A DNA stretch of 39,682 nt from an uncultured Muribaculaceae bacterium (lineage in GTDB: Bacteria > Bacteroidota > Bacteroidia > Bacteroidales > Muribaculaceae): positions 1 to 39,682 of the forward strand of contig CAJTRS010000017.1 of assembly GCA_910578805.1 (NCBI GenBank). Reading direction: 5' to 3'. Numbering within the stretch: the first letter of the stretch is position 1; each line of letters opens with the position of its first letter. Shown here piece by piece: positions 7,350 through 15,718 of the stretch. The translations under genes were made by a program, and so were the position numbers. The notes below the pieces were generated by a model that saw only the letters and a program-made list of their open reading frames with translations, was not told where the DNA came from and made no database searches.

Positions 7350-9233
7350 ATGGAACAGTTGAAACATGAGTGCGGTGTGGTCATGATAAGACTACGCAAG
7401 CCTTTGGCGTATTATGCGGAGAAGTATGGCACTTACAGGTATGGTCTTGAAAAGCTGTATCTGATGATGGAGAAGCAGCATAACCGCGGTCAGGAAGCGG
7501 CCGGTATCGGTGTGGTGAAGCTGCACTCCGGTCCGGGCCATGAATATGTGTGGCGCGAGCGTGCGCTGGGCACTCAGGCCATACAGGATATATTTGCCAA
7601 TGTGTTTTCGGCTCTTGACGCTTTTTCGGGAAAGGGTTGCGACCCCGGACGAATGGAGGGTGAAGCTCCGTTCACGGGTGAGATTTACATGGGGCATCTG
7701 CGTTACAGCACCACCGGCAAGAGCGGCATAAGCTATGTGCACCCGTTTCTGCGACGTAACAACTGGAGGTCACGCAATCTGCTTATGTGCGGCAATTTCA
7801 ATATGACCAATGTTGACAGCATATTTGAGTCGGTGGTAGCCACCGGTCAACACCCGAGGCTTTACAGCGACACGATAGTGATACTGGAGCAGCTCGGATA
7901 TGCTCTAGACAAGGAGAATCACCGGCTTTACCGGCGATATCGCGACACTCTGCGTGATCCGGAACTTGCTCGCACTATCGAGAACAACATAGACATTACG
8001 CGCGTGCTCGGCAATACGGTGCCTTCGTGGGACGGTGGTTATGCCATGTGCGGCGCCACCGGTTCGGGCGACATGTTTGTGGTGCGCGATCCCCATGGCA
8101 TACGTCCGGCATTCTATTATGTCGATGATGAGATCGTTGTGGCGGCTTCTGAACGTCCGGTGATACAGACTGTGCTCGATGTGGCAGCCGATGACGTGTG
8201 TGAGCTGGCTCCCGGCGAAGCCTTGATAGCCGATAAGTCCGGCCGGGTGAGGGTGGAGCGCATCATGGAGCCCGGCAGCAATGCGCGATGCTCGTTTGAA
8301 CGCATATATTTTTCGCGTGGAAGTGACAAGGACATATACCGCGAGCGCAAGCAGCTCGGGCGCAATCTGGTGCCGGAAGTATTGCGCAGTGTCGGTTCCG
8401 ACCTGGAGCATACGGTGTTTTCGTTCATTCCCAATACGGCCGAAGTGGCTTTCTTGGGTATGGTGCAGGGGCTGGAGCAGTATCTCGACCGTAGCAAGCT
8501 CGATGAGATCATGGCTCTGCAGGCCGGCGGCAATGCCACCCGCGAGAAAATCACACATGTGATGAAGCAGAAGGTGAGAGTGGAGAAGGTGGCCATAAAG
8601 GATATAAAGTTGCGCACGTTTATCTCTGAAGGCGATGTGCGCAATGATCTTGCCGCGCATGTCTATGATGTGACCTACGGCAGCGTAAGGAGGGGGGATT
8701 CGTTAGTGGTGATCGATGACAGTATTGTGCGCGGCACTACTCTGAAGCAGAGTATCCTGCGCATACTTGACAGACTGGCGCCGCGTAAGATTGTAGTAGT
8801 GTCGTCGGCACCGCAGATACGCTACCCCGACTATTACGGCATAGATATGTCGCGTCTGGGTGAGCTGGTGGCTTTCCGTGCGGCGGTGGCATTGCTTCAT
8901 GACCGCGGCATGGCCGGGGTGCTCGATGAGGTGTATGCCGGTTGTAAGGAGATTGCTGCAAAGCCTGACTGCGAGCAGGTCAACTGTGTCAAAGCTGTTT
9001 ACACGCCATTTACCGACGCGGAAATTTCGAAGAAAATAGCACAGATGCTTACACCCGATGATGTGCATGCCGAGGTGGAGATAATATTCCAGTCGCTTGC
9101 CGGCATGCATGAGGCCATACCCGATAATCCCGGCGACTGGTATTTTTCAGGCGATTACCCGACGGTCGGGGGAATACGTCTGGTTAACCGTGCATTCATA
9201 AATTACTACGAAGGCCACGCCTCCAAGCGTTGA
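7350..9233 (+). CDS. purF: PurF-family amidophosphoribosyltransferase, long form
   Basis: Class II glutamine amidotransferase joined to a phosphoribosyltransferase, as in PurF, which makes 5-phosphoribosylamine from PRPP and glutamine. Cys8 (HECGVV) would become the N-terminal nucleophile after removal of seven residues. Further motifs are QHNRGQEAAG (43-52), GHLRYSTTG near 115-123 and CGNFNMTN near 147. The PRPP loop is LVVIDDSIVRGTT near 453-465, followed by SSAPQIRYPDYYGID. At 627 aa it is well above the roughly 470-510 aa of ordinary PurF, with extra sequence between the two domains and about 60 residues at the C-terminus. Bacteroidales often carry a shorter PurF as well, so this may be a paralogue with altered specificity. 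It is monocistronic. The gene symbol is tentative. Confidence 0.85.
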   Translation: MEQLKHECGVVMIRLRKPLAYYAEKYGTYRYGLEKLYLMMEKQHNRGQEAAGIGVVKLHSGPGHEYVWRERALGTQAIQDIFANVFSALDAFSGKGCDPGRMEGEAPFTGEIYMGHLRYSTTGKSGISYVHPFLRRNNWRSRNLLMCGNFNMTNVDSIFESVVATGQHPRLYSDTIVILEQLGYALDKENHRLYRRYRDTLRDPELARTIENNIDITRVLGNTVPSWDGGYAMCGATGSGDMFVVRDPHGIRPAFYYVDDEIVVAASERPVIQTVLDVAADDVCELAPGEALIADKSGRVRVERIMEPGSNARCSFERIYFSRGSDKDIYRERKQLGRNLVPEVLRSVGSDLEHTVFSFIPNTAEVAFLGMVQGLEQYLDRSKLDEIMALQAGGNATREKITHVMKQKVRVEKVAIKDIKLRTFISEGDVRNDLAAHVYDVTYGSVRRGDSLVVIDDSIVRGTTLKQSILRILDRLAPRKIVVVSSAPQIRYPDYYGIDMSRLGELVAFRAAVALLHDRGMAGVLDEVYAGCKEIAAKPDCEQVNCVKAVYTPFTDAEISKKIAQMLTPDDVHAEVEIIFQSLAGMHEAIPDNPGDWYFSGDYPTVGGIRLVNRAFINYYEGHASKR

Positions 9234-9254
9234 CGCTTCGGCGCGGCCTTTATT
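9211..9254. terminator. Bidirectional terminator between purF-like and thioredoxin genes
   Basis: Nested hairpin: outer arms AAGGCC (9211-9216) and GGCCTT (9245-9250), inner arms AAGCG and CGCTT around loop TTGA. It overlaps the last codons and stop of the purF-like gene and is followed by TATTTC on the plus strand. It can also serve the convergent thioredoxin gene. Confidence 0.75.
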
Positions 9255-9276
9255 TCATGACGGTATTGTCCGGCTA

Positions 9277-9723
9277 TCAGAGATTCTTGTCGAGGAATGC
9301 CTTGAACTCGTCGGCGTTCATTGAGCCGGCCTGGAGTACAGGGGCTTGTCCCTCCTTGAGAATAATGACTGTTGGTATGGCCGAGATGCCGTATTCCTTG
9401 CCGATCTTTTCACAGATATCCATATCGGCGGCCATGAAAGTGGCTTTGCCGGCATATTCCTTGGCCACGGCATGATATACGGGCTTGAACTGCATGCACG
9501 GACCGCACCATGTGGCCCAGCAGTCGATTACCACAGGGGTCTTTCCGGCTACGGGCATGTCGTCGGCACCGAGTTCCACCACTGCGTCATGTGACTTGGT
9601 TTCGACCGCCGGCGTTTCGTCCTTGGGTTGGTTTTCTGTTTTACCGGTGTCACCGGCGTTGTTGGCGCAAGCCGTGAACAGGGCTGCCGCGGCTGCGAGA
9701 TATAATGCTTTGGTAAGTTTCAT
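9277..9723 (-). CDS. Thioredoxin-like lipoprotein
   Basis: A 148-aa exported thiol-disulfide protein. Residues 1-19 are a lipoprotein signal ending in LFTAC, so Cys19 is probably lipidated. A Thr/Glu/Asp-rich linker (20-45) follows, then a thioredoxin fold with CWATWCGPC (active Cys73 and Cys76) and the cis-proline motif AIPT near 126. WCGPC is the reducing thioredoxin version rather than that of an oxidase. It probably acts in the periplasm or at the cell surface, in redox defence or protein folding; the electron donor is not in the window. It lies downstream of mdh in the same orientation but is separated by 117 bases holding an inverted repeat, so cotranscription is uncertain. No clear TAnnTTTG precedes it. 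Confidence 0.92.
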   Translation of the reverse strand: MKLTKALYLAAAAALFTACANNAGDTGKTENQPKDETPAVETKSHDAVVELGADDMPVAGKTPVVIDCWATWCGPCMQFKPVYHAVAKEYAGKATFMAADMDICEKIGKEYGISAIPTVIILKEGQAPVLQAGSMNADEFKAFLDKNL

Positions 9724-9752
9724 GATCGTAATTTCGTTTTTAATTAATAAAT

Positions 9753-9807
9753 ATCAAGAGCATAACACAATAGCAGCCATAAAGGTTCTATCGGATATGC
9801 TCTTGAT
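9753..9807. repeat. 12-bp perfect inverted repeat between mdh and the thioredoxin gene
   Basis: ATCAAGAGCATA (9753-9764) and TATGCTCTTGAT (9796-9807) are separated by 31 bases. The element is 33 bases past the mdh stop and the distal arm runs into an AT-rich tract, so it may be the mdh terminator. Architecture and size resemble the inverted repeat at 6836-6897, though the sequence differs. Confidence 0.6.
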
Positions 9808-9840
9808 GTAGGTTGTCTATGTGTTTATAAGACTGACAGA

Positions 9841-10770
9841 TCAGCAGGAGAGTGCGCCGTTGGTCTTATGTACGGCAGCTGCGCTTGCTGCAAACAATGC
9901 TTTTTCTGCATCGTTGAGGTCAAATTCCACGATCTTCTCGATACCGTTCTTTCCGAGGATACAGGGCACACCTATGCAGAGGTCTTTTTCGCCGTATTCG
10001 CCTTCGAGCAGGGCAGAGCAAGAGATGAGTTTTTTGCTGTCGTGGAGCACTGCCGAAACCACCTGAGCGGCAGCGGCGCCCGGTGCCATCCATGCCGATG
10101 TGCCCAGGAGCTTGGTGAGTGTCGCGCCTCCCACCATGGTGTCGGCGGCAACTTTTTCGAGCTGCTCGGCGGGTAGGTATGCAGTGGCGGGAACACCGCG
10201 GTAAGCGGCATAGCGCACCAAGGGAATCATGGTTGTGTCGCCGTGTCCGCCGATCACTATGCCTTCAACCTCAGTGGCGTTGGCTCCGAGGGCGAGGCTT
10301 AGGAAATATTTGAAGCGTGCGCTGTCGAGAGCACCGCCCATGCCTATGATGCGGTTTTTGGGCAGACCTGAAGTCTTGTGGATAAGATAGGTCATGGTAT
10401 CCATGGGGTTGGAAACGCAGAGAATGATGGCATTGGGCGAGTATTTGATGATGTTTTCAGTCACGGATTTCACGATACCGGCATTTACTCCGATGAGTTC
10501 TTCACGTGTCATGCCGGGCTTGCGGGGAATTCCAGATGTGATCACCACCATGTCGCTACCGGCGGTCTTTTCATAATCGTTGGTCACACCAGTCAGGCGG
10601 CTGTTGAGTCCGAGGATATTGGCTGTCTGCATGATGTCCATGGCTTTGCCTTCGGCAAGACCTTCCTTGATGTCGATGAGTACCACTTCATCGGCTATGC
10701 TTTGTGTTACCAATACATTGGCACAAGTGGCACCTACATTACCGGCACCTACAACTGTTACTTTTGACAT
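9841..10770 (-). CDS. mdh: Malate dehydrogenase (LDH-like type)
   Basis: NAD-dependent interconversion of malate and oxaloacetate, cytoplasmic, part of the reductive TCA branch to succinate in Bacteroidales. 309 aa, normal length. The NAD loop GAGNVG is at 8-13; the acidic residue ending the second strand is in VLIDIKEG; the substrate Arg motif is IPRKPGMTREEL near 81-92; NPMDTMTYL is near 116; the catalytic His is in GGHGDTTMIPL near 174. IPRKPGM is typical of malate rather than lactate specificity. It has its own promoter and is transcribed toward the thioredoxin gene. The upstream glnN on the same strand ends 106 bases before the mdh start, so they are separate units. Confidence 0.96.
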   Translation of the reverse strand: MSKVTVVGAGNVGATCANVLVTQSIADEVVLIDIKEGLAEGKAMDIMQTANILGLNSRLTGVTNDYEKTAGSDMVVITSGIPRKPGMTREELIGVNAGIVKSVTENIIKYSPNAIILCVSNPMDTMTYLIHKTSGLPKNRIIGMGGALDSARFKYFLSLALGANATEVEGIVIGGHGDTTMIPLVRYAAYRGVPATAYLPAEQLEKVAADTMVGGATLTKLLGTSAWMAPGAAAAQVVSAVLHDSKKLISCSALLEGEYGEKDLCIGVPCILGKNGIEKIVEFDLNDAEKALFAASAAAVHKTNGALSC

Positions 10771-10817
10771 AATACTGTTATTTATTGGGAGTTAATATTG
10801 ATTTGGTTACGATGACA

Positions 10818-10825
10818 CAAAATTA
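10818..10825 (-). promoter_or_regulatory. -7 box of mdh
   Basis: TAATTTTG on the minus strand, 47 bases before the mdh ATG. No good TTTG lies at the -33 position. Confidence 0.55.
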
Positions 10826-10876
10826 ATGAAAAATTTCGGTAATTCTAACCGTTTCGGGCACGGTTTTTTAATTGTA

Positions 10877-13066
10877 TCAGCGAATGAACAGCAGTTCACG
10901 GTATTTGGGCAGCGGCCACATCTCATTGTCCACCATCAGCTCGAGTTTGTCGATATGGTAGCGTATGGTGTCCATGGAGGGCACCACGGTGTCATGATAC
11001 GCTATGGCTTTCTCCCGCTCCGACTCTATGCGGTTGGCTTCGCGGCGTGCATCGACCATCTTCTCCACCTCTGACTTTATGATCCGTGTGTGGCCGGCAA
11101 TGGCCTCAATGGTTGTCCGTTCGGCTTCCGACATCTCGGCAGCTTTGTCGTGGCCGTATAGGTCACGGATTTTCGATACATTGTCGAGCAGAATGCTCTG
11201 ATAGCGTATTGCCACCGGAAGAATGTGGTTGAGTGCCAGATCGCCGAGCACACGGGCTTCGATCTGCACCTTCTTGGTGTACATTTCCCATTTCACCTCG
11301 TTTCGGGCTGCAAGTTCCACGGGTGTCATCACTCCTGTGGCCGTGAACATATTTATGGATTCCGGACGGAGATAGGCGTCGAATATGGCGGGCACCGAGG
11401 TCTCGCAGTCAAGTCCGCGTGCGGCTGCTTCGGCTTTCCATTTGTCGGAGTAACCGTTGCCGTCGAAATGTATGGGTGCCGAACTCTTTATCATGGCGCG
11501 TATCTCTTCGAGCAGTGCATGGCGCAGTGCTTCGCCGGCGGCGAGGCGGCTGTCAATCTTGTTCTTGAACATGATGAGCTGTTCGGCTGCGGCTGCGTTT
11601 AGGGCTATCATGGCCGATGCGCAGTTGGCCGAAGAACCTACTGCACGGAATTCAAAGCGGTTGCCGGTGAATGCGAAAGGCGATGTGCGGTTTCGGTCGG
11701 TGTTGTCGAGCATGATTTCGGGTATCTGCGACACGTTCAGGCGCAGTCCTTCCTTGGTTGACAGGTCGGAGAGCTCGTCATTGGTGGAATTGGCTATCTT
11801 ATCGAGTATTTCGGCCAGCTGCGAGCCTGTGAATATGGATATGATGGCGGGGGGTGCTTCGTTGGCTCCGAGACGGTGGGCGTTTGTGGCTGAGGCTATG
11901 GAGGCCTTGAGCAGGGCGTTGTGGCGGTGTACGGCGGCCATTACATTGACCACAAAGGTTATGAACCTCAGGTTTTCCTTGGGTGTCTTGCCGGGCGAGA
12001 AGAGTATGTCGCCGCGGTCGGTGCCGAGACTCCAGTTGTTGTGTTTGCCTGAGCCGTTGATGCCGGCAAATGGCTTTTCGTGGAGAAGCACACGGAAGTG
12101 GTGGCGGCGGGCCACTTCTGTGATCAGGGACATCAGCAGCAGGTTGTGGTCGTTGGCAAGGTTAGTTTCCTCAAATATGGGAGCAAGCTCAAACTGGTTG
12201 GGAGCCACTTCGTTGTGGCGTGTCTTGGCCGGAATGCCCAGTTTGTGGCATTCGATTTCAAGATCGAGCATGAATGATTCCACGCGTGATGGTATTGCGC
12301 CGAAATAATGGTCCTCGAGTTGCTGGTTCTTGGCCGATTCGTGCCCCATAAGAGTGCGTCCGGTGAGCATCAGGTCGGGGCGTGCGCTGTAAAGGGCTTC
12401 GTCCACAAGGAAATATTCCTGTTCCCAGCCCAGGTAGCTTTTGACGTGTTTTACCTCCGGATCGAAGAATTGAGCCACAGCGGTTGCGGCTCGGTCCACG
12501 CTGTTGAGGGCCCGTAACAGAGGTGTTTTGTAGTCAAGCGATTCGCCGGTGTATGATATGAATATGGTCGGAATACACAGGGTGTTGTCCATGATGAATG
12601 CCGGCGACGATATGTCCCAGGCCGAGTAGCCTCGGGCTTCAAATGTGTTTCGGATACCTCCGTTAGGAAAACTCGAGGCGTCAGGTTCCTGTTGCACGAG
12701 CAACTTGCCGTTGAACTTCTCCACAACTCCGCCTTTGCCGTCGTGTTCGATGAATCCGTCGTGTTTCTCGGCGGTGGTTTCGGTCAGAGGCTGGAACCAG
12801 TGGGTGTAGTGGCGTGCACCGTTGTCGATGGCCCAGCGTTTCATGCCTTCGGCCACGCTGTCGGCCACATCGCGCGGCAGAGGCTCTTTGTTGTCAATGG
12901 CATTGATAAGCGCCTGATATGTAGAGGCTGGGAGGTATTCAAACATTTTCTGACGGTTGAACACATACTTGCCATAGTACTTTTCGGGGCGTTCGGAGGG
13001 TATCTCCACGGGATCGGCTTTGCGGTTGAAAGCCTCATCTACGACTTTAAATCTCAGCGATGACAT
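10877..13066 (-). CDS. glnN: Glutamine synthetase type III
   Basis: ATP-dependent synthesis of glutamine from glutamate and ammonium. At 729 aa it has the length of the type III (GlnN) class known from Bacteroides, not the roughly 470 aa of GlnA. Visible family stretches are FPNGGIRNTFEARGYSAWD near 136-154, LGWEQEYFLVD near 216-226, KTRHNEVAPNQFELAP near 277-292 (ATP and glutamate binding), INGSGKHNNWSLGTD near 333-347 and NRTSPFAFTGNRFEFRAVGS near 462-481. The last 150 residues are helical and charged. It follows dapL by 43 bases on the same strand, so it is probably in a dapF-dapL-glnN transcript. A weak TATTTTTA at its 5' side could allow separate expression. Confidence 0.96.
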   Translation of the reverse strand: MSSLRFKVVDEAFNRKADPVEIPSERPEKYYGKYVFNRQKMFEYLPASTYQALINAIDNKEPLPRDVADSVAEGMKRWAIDNGARHYTHWFQPLTETTAEKHDGFIEHDGKGGVVEKFNGKLLVQQEPDASSFPNGGIRNTFEARGYSAWDISSPAFIMDNTLCIPTIFISYTGESLDYKTPLLRALNSVDRAATAVAQFFDPEVKHVKSYLGWEQEYFLVDEALYSARPDLMLTGRTLMGHESAKNQQLEDHYFGAIPSRVESFMLDLEIECHKLGIPAKTRHNEVAPNQFELAPIFEETNLANDHNLLLMSLITEVARRHHFRVLLHEKPFAGINGSGKHNNWSLGTDRGDILFSPGKTPKENLRFITFVVNVMAAVHRHNALLKASIASATNAHRLGANEAPPAIISIFTGSQLAEILDKIANSTNDELSDLSTKEGLRLNVSQIPEIMLDNTDRNRTSPFAFTGNRFEFRAVGSSANCASAMIALNAAAAEQLIMFKNKIDSRLAAGEALRHALLEEIRAMIKSSAPIHFDGNGYSDKWKAEAAARGLDCETSVPAIFDAYLRPESINMFTATGVMTPVELAARNEVKWEMYTKKVQIEARVLGDLALNHILPVAIRYQSILLDNVSKIRDLYGHDKAAEMSEAERTTIEAIAGHTRIIKSEVEKMVDARREANRIESEREKAIAYHDTVVPSMDTIRYHIDKLELMVDNEMWPLPKYRELLFIR

Positions 13067-13109
13067 GTTGATGATAATGATGGTTTTTATATTGTTTCTT
13101 TAAAAATAG

Positions 13110-14339
13110 CTATAACATAGATGTGATCCGGCGGGCGGCTTCGGCCGTGGCCTCGTGGCTTGAAAATGCCGTTAGCCTCAGATAGCCTTCGCCCGATGGA
13201 CCGAATCCCGATCCGGGAGTGCCCACAATGTGACACCGGTGTAGAAGCGTGTTGAAGAAATCCCATGACGATGCGGCGCCGGGAGTCTTGACCCACAGGT
13301 AGGGGGAGTTTATTCCTCCATATACACTAAGCCCGGCATTGGAGAGGCTCTGGCGGAGCAAGGCGGCATTTTCGGCATAGTAGCTTATGGTGTCGGTCAC
13401 TTGTTTTCGGCCTTGTGGCGTGTAGAGCGCTTCGGCGGCACGCTGCGATATGTAGGAGGCTCCGTTGAATTTGGTGGACTGACGGCGCAGCCACAGGGTG
13501 TGGAGCGGAATCCTTTCGCCTGACGACGATATGCCCGTGAGAGAGCGCGGCACTACGGTGTAGCCGCACCGCACTCCGGTGAATCCGGCTGTCTTGGAGA
13601 AGCTGCGGAATTCAATGGCGCATTCCCGCGCTCCGGATATCTCGTAAATGCTGTGGGGTACATCGCTGTCGGTGATATAAGCCTCGTAAGCAGAATCGAA
13701 GAGCAGCAGGCTCCCGTGACTGAGCGCGTAGTCGATCCACACTGCAAGCTGACTTCGGGTAAGGGCTGTGCCGGTGGGGTTGTTGGGATAACACAGGTAT
13801 ATGATGTCGGGCGATGTGCGGGGCAGATCGGGAATGAAACCGTTGTCTTCAGTGCATGTAAGATACTCTATGTTGTCGCGGCGTCCGTCGGGACGTAGCG
13901 CCCCGGCTCGTCCGGCCATCACGTTTGTATCCACATACACCGGATATACAGGGTCGGTGACAGCCACCTTGCAGCCGGTGGAGAGTATGTCACCGATGTT
14001 TCCGGTATCGCTCTTGGCTCCGTCGCTTATGAATATCTCATCGGAATCGATGTCGATGCCGTGTTGCCGGTAATCGTGTTCGGCAATGGCCTGCCGGAGG
14101 AATCCGTAGCCTTGTTCGGGGCCGTAGCCGCAGAATGTCTCTGAACGGGCTTCATGCTCCACGGCCTGATGCATGGCATCGATGGCCGCGGGACATATCG
14201 GTCGGGTGACGTCGCCTATGCCCATGCGTATGACCGATGTGTCCGGGTGTGCCGCAGTGAATTCCGACACCTTACGCGCAATATCGGAAAAAAGATAAGA
14301 GGCAGAGAGCCGCGTGAAGTTGTCGTTGATCTTTATCAT
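13110..14339 (-). CDS. dapL: LL-diaminopimelate aminotransferase
   Basis: PLP enzyme converting tetrahydrodipicolinate directly to LL-diaminopimelate with glutamate as amino donor, bypassing DapD/DapC/DapE. 409 aa, the usual DapL length. Fold type I aminotransferase motifs: MGIGDVTRP (39-47), GYGPEQGYGFLRQAIAEH (71-88), SDGAKSDTGN (105-114), YPNNPTG (184-190), DSAYEAYI (215-222), and the PLP lysine Lys249 in RSFSKTAGFTGVRCGY. The clearly DapL-like N-terminus (NDNFTRL, YLFSDIARKV) separates it from general aspartate aminotransferases. It starts 15 bases after the dapF stop, and its product is the substrate of dapF, so the two are functionally and transcriptionally paired. Confidence 0.95.
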   Translation of the reverse strand: MIKINDNFTRLSASYLFSDIARKVSEFTAAHPDTSVIRMGIGDVTRPICPAAIDAMHQAVEHEARSETFCGYGPEQGYGFLRQAIAEHDYRQHGIDIDSDEIFISDGAKSDTGNIGDILSTGCKVAVTDPVYPVYVDTNVMAGRAGALRPDGRRDNIEYLTCTEDNGFIPDLPRTSPDIIYLCYPNNPTGTALTRSQLAVWIDYALSHGSLLLFDSAYEAYITDSDVPHSIYEISGARECAIEFRSFSKTAGFTGVRCGYTVVPRSLTGISSSGERIPLHTLWLRRQSTKFNGASYISQRAAEALYTPQGRKQVTDTISYYAENAALLRQSLSNAGLSVYGGINSPYLWVKTPGAASSWDFFNTLLHRCHIVGTPGSGFGPSGEGYLRLTAFSSHEATAEAARRITSML

Positions 14340-14354
14340 AACCGGGGTGGTTTG

Positions 14355-15206
14355 CTATTTGGTTTTATGGAAATACCGTCCTTCAAAAACTGTGGCCGCC
14401 TCGCCTGTCATGAGTATGCGGCCGTCGGGAGCATGGGTTATCTGCAGGTCGCCGCCGCGCAGGTGCACCGTCACATCGCGTCCGCATCGTCCGGTGATTG
14501 CGGCCGCGACAGCTGTGGCGCATGCTCCGGTGCCGCACGCCATGGTCTCGCCGCTTCCACGTTCCCACACTCTCATTATTATCTCATTTGGCGATATGAC
14601 CTGGGCAAACTCTATGTTGGCGCGGTCTGGCCACATGGGGTGCGTTTCCAGTTCACGGCCTATCGACGGCAGGTTCAGGCTGTCGATACATTCGGTGAAT
14701 ATTACTCCGTGGGGATTTCCCATGGATATGGCGGTAAGGCGCATTTCGCCGGAAGAAGTCTGTACCGGACAGTCTATCATATTCTGCCCTTTATGGTTCA
14801 CCGGAATGTCACGGCATAATGTGGAGGGGGTGCCCATATCCACAGTCACACTGCTGACGGTACCACCGGCACCGGTGTGCAGATGGAGGCGTTTTATGCC
14901 TGAAAGTGTCTCAAGTGTGATATCGGAGGACTCGGTGAGTCTGTGGTCCCACACATATTTCCCCACGCACCGGCTTCCGTTGCCGCACATTAGGGCTTCC
15001 GATCCGTCGGCATTGAATATGCGCATCTTGAAGTCGGCTTTGTCCGATGGCAGTATCAGTATTATACCGTCGGCACCTATGCCGGTGTGTGGACGGCTCA
15101 TGTCAATGGCAAGCTGTGGAATGCGGGAGGGTGTGACGTCCAGACAGTTGATATAGACATAATCATTGCCTGTGCCGTGCATCTTTGTAAACAGTATCTC
15201 CTCCAT
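14355..15206 (-). CDS. dapF: Diaminopimelate epimerase
   Basis: Cofactor-independent epimerase converting LL- to meso-diaminopimelate for lysine and peptidoglycan. 283 aa from the ATG at 15206. The two catalytic cysteines are Cys74 (CGNGSRC) and Cys224 (CGTGAC). The start sequence MEEILFTKMHGTGNDYVYI is the canonical DapF N-terminus. The frame extends upstream to a TTG overlapping the -7 box and is not used. First gene of dapF-dapL-glnN; the order is reversed relative to the pathway. Confidence 0.97.
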   Translation of the reverse strand: MEEILFTKMHGTGNDYVYINCLDVTPSRIPQLAIDMSRPHTGIGADGIILILPSDKADFKMRIFNADGSEALMCGNGSRCVGKYVWDHRLTESSDITLETLSGIKRLHLHTGAGGTVSSVTVDMGTPSTLCRDIPVNHKGQNMIDCPVQTSSGEMRLTAISMGNPHGVIFTECIDSLNLPSIGRELETHPMWPDRANIEFAQVISPNEIIMRVWERGSGETMACGTGACATAVAAAITGRCGRDVTVHLRGGDLQITHAPDGRILMTGEAATVFEGRYFHKTK

Positions 15207-15245
15207 AAGTGATGTGTGCGGAATACTCCGTGATATATTATGGTG

Positions 15246-15253
15246 CAAAAATA
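15246..15253 (-). promoter_or_regulatory. -7 box of dapF-dapL-glnN
   Basis: TATTTTTG on the minus strand fits TAnnTTTG, 39 bases before the dapF ATG. There is no clear -33 element. Confidence 0.55.
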
Positions 15254-15483
15254 GTGATTTGAAAGCGGGTAATTAAGTGTGGGTATAAAAACAGGTGAAA
15301 TATTTAACTAAATTTAAGACTGTTGCAAAATGAAAGTTTTTTGTAACGTACGCTTACATAATTATGCAAAAGAATAAGCCTTAAAAATCAAGTTACAATT
15401 TTAAGCTCCGGCGCAAGCAATTTTTGTTTTTATGACGTAAAAGCGTGGGAATAACGGTTATATGCAGGTATGAAATTATTACT

Positions 15484-15612
15484 TAATTTTGTGGCGAAGA
15501 AAATAATAAAACGCTTTTTTAATAAGTGCCGATTAGACATTAAATAAAAATCCACTGACGTTAAGTACTATGTGTAAATGACTGACAGGACGCTCGTGAG
15601 AACGTCCTGTTT
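15484..15612 (+). ncRNA. Candidate small RNA
   Basis: An orphan -7 box TAATTTTG (15484-15491) is followed about 95 bases later by a terminator-like hairpin, ACAGGACG (15585-15592) and CGTCCTGT (15603-15610) with an inner CTC/GAG pairing, then TTT. A transcript from about 15495 to 15612 would contain no useful reading frame. No -33 match and only a short T-run, so this is tentative. Confidence 0.25.
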
Positions 15613-15679
15613 GCCGTTTAAAAGCACTCTTTTTCCGGGCACATTTAGGACGTATCTCCCCGTGGGCATTAAATCAGTC

Positions 15680-15711
15680 ATTGCGGAAGTGGCGGAGAGT
15701 TCGTAACTTTG
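15680..15711 (+). promoter_or_regulatory. Promoter of the lipid kinase-like gene
   Basis: ATTG (15680-15683), 20 bases, TAACTTTG (15704-15711). The start codon follows after only 7 bases, giving a near-leaderless transcript. Confidence 0.65.
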
Positions 15712-15718
15712 TGGTGTT

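Larger units (their letters stand above)
15207..15718. other. 512-base divergent intergenic region
   Basis: Lies between dapF (-) and the lipid kinase-like gene (+). It holds the two gene promoters, an extra plus-strand -7 box at 15484-15491, and a hairpin at 15585-15610. AT-rich between 15290 and 15560. I see no protein gene with convincing composition. Confidence 0.6.

Noticed and set aside
7905..8660. 251-codon minus-strand frame opposite the purF-like gene
   Set aside because: Shadow frame overlapping PurF-family coding sequence; no motifs.
10847..10865. AACCG/CGGTT hairpin with a T-run after glnN
   Set aside because: The T-run is on the plus strand where no transcript ends; on the minus strand the hairpin is followed by mixed sequence. 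The 5-bp stem is too weak to call as the glnN terminator.
11457..12308. 283-codon plus-strand frame inside glnN
   Set aside because: Antisense to an obviously coding glutamine synthetase region; Ser/Met/Arg-rich shadow.
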